Assembly: GCA_934693165.1 (NCBI GenBank)
Contig: CAKUUX010000003.1
Location: forward strand, 70,066-134,065
From: an uncultured Candidatus Melainabacteria bacterium
Lineage (GTDB): Bacteria > Cyanobacteriota > Vampirovibrionia > Gastranaerophilales > Gastranaerophilaceae
Length of the DNA: 64,000 bases
Direction: 5' to 3'
The notes beneath the pieces are model-generated. The model made no database searches, was not told the origin of the DNA, and saw nothing but the letters and a program-made list of their open reading frames with translations. Of this stretch, positions 34,871-42,161 are shown one piece after another. Within the stretch, counting starts at the first letter, position 1, and each line of letters starts with the position of its first letter. The position numbers and the translations under genes are program-made.

Positions 34871-35125
34871 CTACATTTCAAAAGGATTATTATTTTCTTT
34901 TTTAGGGATAATTTCGTCTTTCTTTTTAACGAAACCACACTTTGTACACGCTAAAACCTCTCCAGTACTGTCTACAGGCATAAATACGTGTTCACAGTTT
35001 TCATATTCGTCTTTGCTATAGTCATATACTGGATAAGGTTGCGTTTCTAAATTTGGTAAATCCCTTGGAGTTTCTGTATGATATTTTTTCTTCCAATAAT
35101 TTACAATAAATTCAATAATAAACAT
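34871..35125 (-). CDS. Small zinc-finger-like protein of unknown function
   Basis: An 84-residue protein. CEHVF followed 18 residues later by CTKCGFVKKKDE gives three Cys and one His that could bind zinc. The N-terminus is hydrophobic for about 12 residues, too short for a reliable membrane helix. Not recognised. It starts 3 bases after the cdd stop codon, so the two are co-transcribed. Confidence 0.55.
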   Translation of the reverse strand: MFIIEFIVNYWKKKYHTETPRDLPNLETQPYPVYDYSKDEYENCEHVFMPVDSTGEVLACTKCGFVKKKDEIIPKKENNNPFEM

Positions 35126-35128
35126 TTT

Positions 35129-35518
35129 TTATAATTCAAAACCCAAAGGTAAAATTTCTTCAAGAGTGAAAGCTTTAGGTTCGCCATCTTCACCTTCAAG
35201 AACGATGTGAGTTGTGCCATTTTTAAGTTTAAATTCTGCAATAACTTGTCTGCAAATACCACAAGGAGCACACATTTTCATTTTTGGACCGTAAATAGCA
35301 ATAGTTTCAATTTCTCTTTCACCATTTACAACCATATTCATAATAGCACTTCTTTCAGCACAAATTGTAGCGCCAAAGCTTGCATTTTCAACATTTGTAC
35401 CGATAAAAGTTTTGCCACTAGGAGTTACTAAACAAGCTCCTACAGGAAAATTTGAATATGGTGAGTAAGTATTTTTACTAGCTTCTTTTGCTTTTTCTAA
35501 TAGTTCTTTGTAATCCAT
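35129..35518 (-). CDS. cdd: Cytidine deaminase
   Basis: A 129-residue homotetramer-type cytidine deaminase of pyrimidine salvage, converting cytidine or deoxycytidine to the uridine forms. The zinc motif is complete: NVENASFGATICAERSAI (Cys-Ala-Glu, catalytic Glu) and CAPCGICRQVIAEF (Cys-x-x-Cys). YSPYSNFPVGA is the usual N-terminal substrate loop. An AAAGGAGTTAAC ribosome binding site precedes the ATG. Transcribed with the small zinc-finger-like gene downstream. Confidence 0.95.
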   Translation of the reverse strand: MDYKELLEKAKEASKNTYSPYSNFPVGACLVTPSGKTFIGTNVENASFGATICAERSAIMNMVVNGEREIETIAIYGPKMKMCAPCGICRQVIAEFKLKNGTTHIVLEGEDGEPKAFTLEEILPLGFEL

Positions 35519-35563
35519 TTGTTAACTCCTTTTTAATAATTAGCACTCTAAGAAAGAATATGC

Positions 35564-35569
35564 TATAAT
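35564..35569 (+). promoter_or_regulatory. -10 element of a leaderless gene
   Basis: TGCTATAAT at 35561-35569 is an extended -10 box. The ATG at 35576 follows after 6 bases, which leaves no room for a leader. No ribosome binding site is present. Confidence 0.6.
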
Positions 35570-35575
35570 CTTACC

Positions 35576-36721
35576 ATGAAAATTTTTGTGAAGGTATTTT
35601 TATTAATTTTGTTTATATTTGCACAACCTTGTTTTGCTGCAAATAATTCTATCAAAGTTTTAGTTTTACCTGATACTCTAGCAAAAAAAGAACAAGACGC
35701 TTTTGTTTATCCAGAAGCTTCCGAACTAATTTCAAATGATATTGTTAATTACTTGAATACTGTAAAAGGCTTTAATGCACCAACTGTTAGCTATGTTAAA
35801 AGAGTTCTTCTTGCAACAGATAAAACAAGAAGATTAACTCAAAAAACAATGTTTGATTTTAAAAATACTTATAACATAGATTATATGGCTCTAAAACAAA
35901 TCAACTACAACTTTAGAGCAAATTGGATTTTGCTAATTACTTCTAACATGGATGTGCAAAATTATTTTTTAAGAAGAACAGTATGGGATTTTTTAAACAT
36001 TCCTGGAGCAGCAGTTGTTGACCCTGCAATGAGATTATCAACTCAAGTTTATTTGATTGACCCTAACAAGCAAACAATTGTTTGGCAAAAGAATTATCAA
36101 AAACTTTTATCTTCTCGTGAAAATCGTATGATTCCAACAAACTTTGCGCCTCAAACAGAACAAATGGAATGGATAAAAAGACATTCAAAAATGTATTTAG
36201 CACCACAAGTTACACAAGAATTGCAATTTATCGCATACAATGTTGATGAATACAGCAACTATTTCAACCACCCAGAGATTGTTAAAACAAATCCTCTTGT
36301 AGTTGATAGTGCGAAACTTAACGCAAAACGTGGCGCTGTTATTGCAGGTCGTGGCACAAAACGTTATGGTGCAAGAGCTTATCGTGCTACAAAACGTGAA
36401 ACTATAAAAGCATACAACAATACTAAAAAAAGTATAGAAAAGCAAAATTCTAAACTTCATTCAAAAATAGCTAATTTTAAAGCAAAACAACAAGCTAAGA
36501 AAGTTCAAAAGGCTGAAAAGAAAGCTCTAAAGGCCAAACAAAAAGCTGAACAGGCTCAACAAAAAATGAATGAAACAAATCAAAACTTGGAAAATATTAA
36601 AAATCAGCAAAGAGAAGTTGATGTTATTTTAATAAAAGAAGAACCAAAGATTGATTATGATTTCACTCCTACAAAGCCAAGATTAAGAGATTCTGAAGAG
36701 TTTATGTTTAATGATTTGTAA
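35576..36721 (+). CDS. Secreted or periplasmic protein of unknown function with coiled-coil tail
   Basis: A 381-residue protein with a Sec signal peptide (MKIFVKVFLLILFIFAQPCFAA, cleavage after the Ala). Residues about 25-220 form a compact domain starting IKVLVLPDTLAKKEQDAF, with YLIDPNKQTIVWQKNYQKLL, reminiscent of periplasmic lipoproteins that bind at outer-membrane assemblies, but I cannot name a family. Residues about 260-345 are a Lys/Ala/Gln-rich coiled coil. The mRNA appears leaderless. A strong terminator at 36738-36770 ends the unit. Confidence 0.6.
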   Translation: MKIFVKVFLLILFIFAQPCFAANNSIKVLVLPDTLAKKEQDAFVYPEASELISNDIVNYLNTVKGFNAPTVSYVKRVLLATDKTRRLTQKTMFDFKNTYNIDYMALKQINYNFRANWILLITSNMDVQNYFLRRTVWDFLNIPGAAVVDPAMRLSTQVYLIDPNKQTIVWQKNYQKLLSSRENRMIPTNFAPQTEQMEWIKRHSKMYLAPQVTQELQFIAYNVDEYSNYFNHPEIVKTNPLVVDSAKLNAKRGAVIAGRGTKRYGARAYRATKRETIKAYNNTKKSIEKQNSKLHSKIANFKAKQQAKKVQKAEKKALKAKQKAEQAQQKMNETNQNLENIKNQQREVDVILIKEEPKIDYDFTPTKPRLRDSEEFMFNDL

Positions 36722-36737
36722 TATAATAAGATTTAAA

Positions 36738-36770
36738 AAGAGGGGCGAAGCCAACGGCTTCGCCTCTTCT
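36738..36770 (+). terminator. Rho-independent terminator
   Basis: AAGAGGGGCGAAGCC and GGCTTCGCCTCTT pair around AAC and run into a T-rich tail. GC-rich stem in an AT-rich region, so very distinct. It may also serve nrdG from the other strand. Confidence 0.85.
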
Positions 36771-36795
36771 TTTTTCTTTTATATATTTGAAAATT

Positions 36796-37287
36796 CTAAG
36801 ATTCCCACAATACAACTTCATTTTCTTTTAGAGTTTCTTTTACATTGATAACTCTTTGATTAGAACTTCCAATCCAATGAAGATTATTATCATTCAACTT
36901 TTGAACAAATTCACCGTCAATCAAAACATCCAAATTTTCAATTCCGTCTAAATCTTTAACTTGCTCCCATTGATATCCTGTATAAAGCCAAATAGTCTTT
37001 TCAGGAAGTTCTTCTCTAATTTTTTTAGCTAATCTAAAAACTTCTGAACGATTGTTAGGGAATAATGGATCACCACCACTAAAAGTTATGCCTGCAATAC
37101 AAGGATTTGATAAAGCTTCAAAAAGTTCATCTTCTGCTTCTTTATCAAATGGCAAACCACCTTTTTCATCCCAAGTAATTGGATTTTGACAACCTTTGCA
37201 CTTGTGATTGCAACCTGCAACCCAAAGTACAGTTCTTAATCCGTCACCATTTAGCATATCTTCTTTTGTAATATTGTGGTAATTCAT
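36796..37287 (-). CDS. nrdG: Anaerobic ribonucleotide reductase activating protein
   Basis: A 163-residue radical SAM enzyme that generates the glycyl radical of NrdD. CNHKCKGC at residues 26-33 is the CxxxCxxC iron-sulfur motif, followed by the family pattern GGLPFDKEAEDELFEAL and GITFSGGDPLFPNNRSEV (the GGDP SAM-binding segment). Length is normal. It follows nrdD on the same strand after a 206-base gap that holds a hairpin and a GC-richer segment, so expression relative to nrdD may be tuned there. Confidence 0.95.
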   Translation of the reverse strand: MNYHNITKEDMLNGDGLRTVLWVAGCNHKCKGCQNPITWDEKGGLPFDKEAEDELFEALSNPCIAGITFSGGDPLFPNNRSEVFRLAKKIREELPEKTIWLYTGYQWEQVKDLDGIENLDVLIDGEFVQKLNDNNLHWIGSSNQRVINVKETLKENEVVLWES

Positions 37288-37319
37288 TAATCTCTCTCTA
37301 AATCCTTATTTTTATAATT

Positions 37320-37493
37320 ATGGGTTTTGATTTTTTAATCAAAACCCATTAAATTTGTTTGAGTCTCACAGATTGCTCAATTTTCGTTCTACCGAAAATT
37401 TGTCTGTCTTGCTCGTTACATTAAACGGCAATTCCGAGTTTTACTATCGTGATTTCATCACTCTCGCAAAAGCTCTCAGCCTCTGTCGGGTGG
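37320..37493 (-). other. Structured GC-richer segment between nrdD and nrdG
   Basis: It contains a perfect 12-base hairpin (37320-37331 with 37338-37349) and a second hairpin at about 37369-37414 (AATTTTCG with CGAAAATT, extended by ACAGA with TCTGT). The remaining 80 bases are distinctly richer in G and C than the surrounding DNA. On the plus strand it stays open for about 50 codons as FESHRLLNF...RVATYLLCL, without a start codon. It does not look like part of either enzyme gene and may be a small inserted repeat or a structured RNA. Confidence 0.5.
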
Positions 37494-39749
37494 CTACATA
37501 CTTACTCTGTCTTTGATTTCTTCCATTTTAGCTTCATTCAAACGAGTGTCGCCTTTTACTCTTGAGTATGACAAGTATCCGTTCATTCTATCGATTTTTG
37601 TAAGGTTTTTGCTACCACATTTTGGACATACATCCATATTCAATTCTTCGTGACCACAATCATCACAGTAAGAAAGTGATAGGTTTACGCCTTCATAAAA
37701 TCCTTTATCCATAGCTCTTTTAATCAATGTTTTAATAGCATCTGTATTATAAGAAATTGGATATTTTACGTATTGAATTTTACCACCATTTAAAAGTTCC
37801 CAGAAACGACCTTCTAAATCTTGTTTTTGTAAAGGTCCAATGTGTTCTGAAACATGGCAGTGGAAACTATTTGAAACATAGCCTCTGTCAGAAACTTTGT
37901 CTACAACACCATATTTTTTACGGAATTGTTTGATTTGTAAACCACAAAGATTTTCTGCAGGAGTACCATAGATTGCATATAAGTTACCGTCTTCTTCTTT
38001 GAATTGGTTAACTTTCTTGTTGATGTATTCCATTACTTCTAAAGCGAATGCACCGTCTTCAACAAGTGATTTACCATTGTGTAATTCTTGCAATTCATTT
38101 AACGCAGTAATACCAAATGATGCTGTTGAAGATTTTAAGATAGGTTTAATTTTGTCATGTAAACCTAAATGACCACCGTAGAAACCACCTTCGCAGAATG
38201 CAAGAGGGTTAATTGATGCTCTCATTTCGCCAAGATAATCATAAGTACGTTTGTGTAAGTTTCTAATCATTTCCATATAGTAATCAAGAACTTCATAGAA
38301 ATCTTTACCTTCTTTTTGTGCTTTTGCATAAATCATTGGTAAGTGTAAGCTAATTGCACCAATATTAAATCTACCTACGAAAACTGGAGTATCGTTTTCG
38401 TCAGCAGGTTTCATTCCACCTCTTTCATACCAAGGTGAAAGGAATGCTCTGCAACCCATTGGTGAAATAACTTTTTTGTATTTTTTGTACATACTAGCGA
38501 TATAACCTTCACCAGTCATTGACAACCAGTCAGGATACATAGCTTTTTTAGAACATTCAACACCAACGTTGAACAAATCTTCTAACTCGCCACCTTGACC
38601 GTGTAAGTTTTCATCATATAAGAAGACAATCTTAGGGAATAATACAGGTTTTTTGTTACCTTTTTTACCTTGACCTTCTTCTCTTACTTTTAACATCATT
38701 TTTGATGCCATTTTTTCAAATCTTTCAGTACCTAAGCCCATTGACATAGTGATGAATGGATAATCACCACGGCTTGAAGCTACTGTATTGAATTTGTATT
38801 CCCAACCTTGGAAACCATCATGGAAATCTCTTTCAACATCTTTATAAGCTTCTTCATCAGCTTTTTCAGGGCTTACACCCATATCAATGTATCTTTGGTA
38901 ATTTTTATCATAAGTTTTTTGAGCAAATGGAGCTAAAATTTTATCAACTTCAGGAACTGTAAAACCACCATATTGTTGACTTGCAGCTGCCATAACGATA
39001 TCACCAATTACATCGAAAGCAACTTCCAATGTTTTTGGTTCGTTGTACCAAAGGTTACCCATTTCAAAGCCACCTTTTAATACATTTGCTACGTCAAATA
39101 AACAACAGTTCATTGTATCTCTTCTTGCAGACATATCGTGGATATAAATATAACCATCACGTGTTGCTTGCAATTCTGGAACTGTTAAGAAGAATTTTTT
39201 GTATAATTCTTTGTTTAATTGATTGAAGATTAAAGAACGTTTTGTTGAAACTAATGCTGAATCAGCATTTGAGTTTTCTTTATCTCCAATATACATAATC
39301 TTTTGGCTTTCTTGATATACTTTATCAAGCATATTTACGAAATCAATTTTGTAATCTCTATAATTTCTGTAACTTTTAGCAACTTTTTGATTAACTAATT
39401 CAAGAGCATTTTCTACAATACAATGCATTTTGAAAATTTCAATTTCATTTTGGCGAGTTTCAACAACACTCCAATTTACATAATTGCATAATTGTTCAAT
39501 TTCTTCATCAGTAAAATCAACAAGCATTCTAGCTGCAGATTTTTTTACAGCTTTAACAACTTTATCGATATTGTAATCTTCTAATGTTCCGTCTTTTTTA
39601 ATGATTTTTACATTTTTAACGGCAATTTTTGATGTAAAAGCTTTAATGTTGTTTTTTACTGAATTTAAAGACACTGGCTTTGTTACATTCGAATTCAAAC
39701 CAACATTTTCATTAATTTTTACAACATTTCCGTTTTCTAATTGTGGCAT
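37494..39749 (-). CDS. nrdD: Anaerobic (class III) ribonucleoside-triphosphate reductase
   Basis: A 751-residue glycyl radical enzyme that makes deoxynucleoside triphosphates in the absence of oxygen. An N-terminal ATP-cone (VKIIKKDGTLEDYNIDKVVKAV, about residues 47-135) gives allosteric control. The catalytic part contains YIYIHDMSARRDTMNCCLFD and NAxxFGITALNELQ-like segments. The C-terminal zinc site is CDDCGHEELNMDVCPKCG. The radical loop is RMNGYLS with Gly724 as the radical residue. Upstream lies a probable promoter and a 34-codon open frame. With nrdG it forms the oxygen-sensitive nucleotide reduction unit. Confidence 0.97.
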   Translation of the reverse strand: MPQLENGNVVKINENVGLNSNVTKPVSLNSVKNNIKAFTSKIAVKNVKIIKKDGTLEDYNIDKVVKAVKKSAARMLVDFTDEEIEQLCNYVNWSVVETRQNEIEIFKMHCIVENALELVNQKVAKSYRNYRDYKIDFVNMLDKVYQESQKIMYIGDKENSNADSALVSTKRSLIFNQLNKELYKKFFLTVPELQATRDGYIYIHDMSARRDTMNCCLFDVANVLKGGFEMGNLWYNEPKTLEVAFDVIGDIVMAAASQQYGGFTVPEVDKILAPFAQKTYDKNYQRYIDMGVSPEKADEEAYKDVERDFHDGFQGWEYKFNTVASSRGDYPFITMSMGLGTERFEKMASKMMLKVREEGQGKKGNKKPVLFPKIVFLYDENLHGQGGELEDLFNVGVECSKKAMYPDWLSMTGEGYIASMYKKYKKVISPMGCRAFLSPWYERGGMKPADENDTPVFVGRFNIGAISLHLPMIYAKAQKEGKDFYEVLDYYMEMIRNLHKRTYDYLGEMRASINPLAFCEGGFYGGHLGLHDKIKPILKSSTASFGITALNELQELHNGKSLVEDGAFALEVMEYINKKVNQFKEEDGNLYAIYGTPAENLCGLQIKQFRKKYGVVDKVSDRGYVSNSFHCHVSEHIGPLQKQDLEGRFWELLNGGKIQYVKYPISYNTDAIKTLIKRAMDKGFYEGVNLSLSYCDDCGHEELNMDVCPKCGSKNLTKIDRMNGYLSYSRVKGDTRLNEAKMEEIKDRVSM

Positions 39750-39794
39750 TTACTAATCTCCTTTTTGTTAAAAAGGCAGAAATAGGATAAATTA

Positions 39795-39899
39795 TTATGC
39801 TCTTGTAATTTTAGAGTCCCAAATTCCTGTCCCGAGGTCTTTTTGATTATCCAAATAAGTTATGTCTCTTCTAATAGATGCATTTAAAATTTCACACAT
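39795..39899 (-). CDS. Putative 34-residue microprotein in the nrdD leader
   Basis: Between the nrdD promoter and nrdD, ATG 39897-39899 opens 34 codons: MCEILNASIRRDITYLDN followed by QKDLGTGIWDSKITRA. AATAAGGATAGT gives a ribosome binding site. Composition is balanced and protein-like, and the frame ends 45 bases before the nrdD start. It could be a translated leader peptide or a small partner of NrdD. No family was recognised; chance is possible for so short a frame. Confidence 0.45.
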   Translation of the reverse strand: MCEILNASIRRDITYLDNQKDLGTGIWDSKITRA

Positions 39900-39921
39900 A
39901 CTATCCTTATTTGTTCTTTTT

Positions 39922-39950
39922 ATTATACCTCATAATTTCATGGCATGGAA
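39922..39950 (-). promoter_or_regulatory. Probable nrdD promoter
   Basis: On the minus strand TTCCAT (39945-39950), a 17-base spacer and TATAAT (39922-39927). Transcription would start near 39914, just before the small frame. The rest of the intergenic stretch up to 40214 is very AT-rich; it holds a TATAAT near 40180 that may serve the radical SAM genes. Confidence 0.55.
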
Positions 39951-40214
39951 GATAATTTTTTTAAATTTCAGCCATAAGATTTAGATAAATTAACCTAAAG
40001 GTTTATATACTGCGAAAATGTCGGATTTACAAATTTTACAATAGATAACGAAATATAATATTTTGTAAATTTCTATTACTCAATGTTAATATTTAAAAAT
40101 TTTTGTAAAAATTTCATGACAAAAAATAATTCAAATTTGAAGTTTTATTTATTATTTTTTTTAATCTAAATTTGGTGTATAATTACACTACATATCAAGA
40201 TTAGAGAGAGTTAG

Positions 40215-41150
40215 ATGTTACTTACATATTTGCAAGAAAAAATTCCGTTATCGTTAAAAACAAAACTAAAACCATTCTATAGATTGATTTATCCAAACAG
40301 ATTACACGGAATAATAAATCCTACCTTCAGATGTACGTACAAGTGTTCTTATTGTCCAGTTTGTAGTCAATTTGATTATGGAAACATCTACCCAAAATCT
40401 TGTGAAAAAACTCCAGAAGAATGGCTAAAAGTTTTGGAAAAACTTCCTCAAACAACTTTCTTCATTCTTGGTGGTGAACCTTTTTTGTACAACGGATTAC
40501 CAGAACTAATAAATCAAATTTCTGATAATTCTAAACACAATATTTTAGGACTTGTTACAAATGCCTCTATGCCAATTGATTTATATAAGCAAATAAAAAA
40601 CAAGATGCACATGAATATTAGTTTTCATAGAGAATTTGCACAAGAAGATGAATTTATCGAAAAAGTTCTTCAAATCAAAGACTATCACCACGTTGCAGTA
40701 AATATCGTAGCAATTCCAGACAATATTCCATTTATACCAAAGCTACAAAAAATTATGAAACAGAACAATATAGAATTGCACGTTGATCCATATTTTGGAA
40801 AGGATTACGCATATTCAGAAGACGAACTCAAGTCTTTGCCAATATCTTATGAGAGAGTTCGTTCAAAACGTTATAAATTGTACAATTCAACAAAAACAAA
40901 ACTCTGCACAGCTGGGCAAAATTATTACTGTCTAATGCCAAATGGTGATGCCCTTACGTGCACAACTGGTCTTGATTATTGTTATTCAGACCTTAGAAAA
41001 GATGATGCAAAAGATTTTGATACAGAAATTTTTAAACTAGGAAATGTTTTTGATGACACTTTTAAATTAAAAGAAGAAAAAATAAAATGTCCTATGTCTT
41101 GTTATTCACACTGCGATATGGATTATACAATCATAAAAGAGGTTAAGTAG
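40215..41150 (+). CDS. Radical SAM protein, first of a tandem pair
   Basis: A 311-residue radical SAM enzyme. CTYKCSYC near residue 41 is the CxxxCxxC motif, FFILGGEPFLY supplies the GGE SAM segment. The C-terminal third has further Cys residues (LCTAGQNYYCLMPNGDALTC...CPMSCYSHC), suggesting a SPASM-like auxiliary iron-sulfur cluster, as in peptide-modifying and sugar-modifying members. The paralog starts 2 bases after its stop codon. No precursor peptide gene was found nearby. A role in surface sugar or peptide modification is possible but not shown. The ATG follows AGAGAGAGTTAG. Confidence 0.85.
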   Translation: MLLTYLQEKIPLSLKTKLKPFYRLIYPNRLHGIINPTFRCTYKCSYCPVCSQFDYGNIYPKSCEKTPEEWLKVLEKLPQTTFFILGGEPFLYNGLPELINQISDNSKHNILGLVTNASMPIDLYKQIKNKMHMNISFHREFAQEDEFIEKVLQIKDYHHVAVNIVAIPDNIPFIPKLQKIMKQNNIELHVDPYFGKDYAYSEDELKSLPISYERVRSKRYKLYNSTKTKLCTAGQNYYCLMPNGDALTCTTGLDYCYSDLRKDDAKDFDTEIFKLGNVFDDTFKLKEEKIKCPMSCYSHCDMDYTIIKEVK

Positions 41151-41152
41151 CT

Positions 41153-42091
41153 ATGTTAGTAGAAATTTTACAAAAACTCTTGCCTGCAAAAATTCGCTCA
41201 ATAATAAGACCTTATCACCGTATATTTTTTCCAAACAAAATTTATGGATATTGGAATATAACATACAGATGCACTTACAAATGTTCTTATTGCCCATTTT
41301 GTAATATAACAAAATATTCTGACATCTACCCAAAAGAAACAGAAAAAACGCCAGAAGAATGGTTAGAAATTTTAGAAAAACTTCCTCCAATGTCGTTTTT
41401 ATTAATTGGTGGAGAACCTCTCCTATACGAAGGAATTGATAAAATTATAAATAATTTACCTAAAAAACATTCAATAATAGGTCTTATTACAAATGCGTCT
41501 TTACCAATTGATGTTTATAAAAAATTGAATAAAAATATCTGTGTAACAATAAGTTATCACAGAGAATTTACAACAGAAGATGAATTTATTGAAAAAGTTT
41601 TAAAACTAAAAGAATTTTTATGGATAAATTCTGTAAACATAGTTGCGACACCTGAAAATATCCCATTCTTAAAAGAATTACATGAAAAGTTAAATCCAAA
41701 AGGGATAACTATAAGAGTTGAACACCTTGTAAAATCAGGATTTTCATATACAGAAGAACAACTTAAGGAAATAAACAAGTACCTAGTTGATGATAGAAAC
41801 CAAAACAAAAAAACAAATTTCTATGAAAGCTACTGCAATAAAAATTGTTCGGCTGGTAAGAATTACATAAACATTATGCCAAATGCAGATGTTTACTCTT
41901 GCGTTGGTGGACTAGAATACGTAAATGCTGAACATAGAAAAAAATATATTAAAAACAGCAATCTCGATAGATTTAAAATGGGAAATCTTGCAGACGAGAA
42001 ATTTGAATTCAAAAAAGAAAATCAAATTTGTAATTTACCGTGTGTTTACGTCTGCGACTGGGACTATGCAGATATTAAAAAGAAAAAATAA
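41153..42091 (+). CDS. Radical SAM protein, second of a tandem pair
   Basis: A 312-residue paralog of the preceding protein, with the same layout: CTYKCSYCPFC near residue 41, FLLIGGEPLLY, ITNASLPIDVYKK, and C-terminal CSAGKNYINIMPNADVYSC and CNLPCVYVCDWDY. The same N-terminal PYHRIFFPNKIYG block appears in both. The close similarity and 2-base spacing indicate a tandem duplication with probably different substrates or a two-step reaction. It is followed by a terminator at 42104-42134. Confidence 0.85.
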   Translation: MLVEILQKLLPAKIRSIIRPYHRIFFPNKIYGYWNITYRCTYKCSYCPFCNITKYSDIYPKETEKTPEEWLEILEKLPPMSFLLIGGEPLLYEGIDKIINNLPKKHSIIGLITNASLPIDVYKKLNKNICVTISYHREFTTEDEFIEKVLKLKEFLWINSVNIVATPENIPFLKELHEKLNPKGITIRVEHLVKSGFSYTEEQLKEINKYLVDDRNQNKKTNFYESYCNKNCSAGKNYINIMPNADVYSCVGGLEYVNAEHRKKYIKNSNLDRFKMGNLADEKFEFKKENQICNLPCVYVCDWDYADIKKKK

Positions 42092-42103
42092 GTTATAACA
42101 GAA

Positions 42104-42134
42104 AAGGCGCAAAAATCTTCAATTTTTGCGCCTT
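42104..42134 (+). terminator. Terminator after the radical SAM pair
   Basis: AAGGCGCAAAAAT and ATTTTTGCGCCTT form a 13-base stem with a short CTTCA loop, followed by ATTTAACTTTT. The A-rich 5' side means it may also end transcription of the convergent aminopeptidase gene. Confidence 0.8.
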
Positions 42135-42161
42135 ATTTAACTTTTGATTTTAATAAATTTC

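Noticed and set aside
35540..35570. TTAGCACTC before the gene at 35576 as a CIRCE half-site
   Set aside because: The second half (GAGTGCTAA) at a 9-base distance is poorly matched, and the gene downstream is not a chaperone gene.
39950..40214. Precursor peptide gene for the radical SAM pair
   Set aside because: This stretch is very AT-rich with many stops in all frames; no short frame with a ribosome binding site and a plausible core peptide was found.
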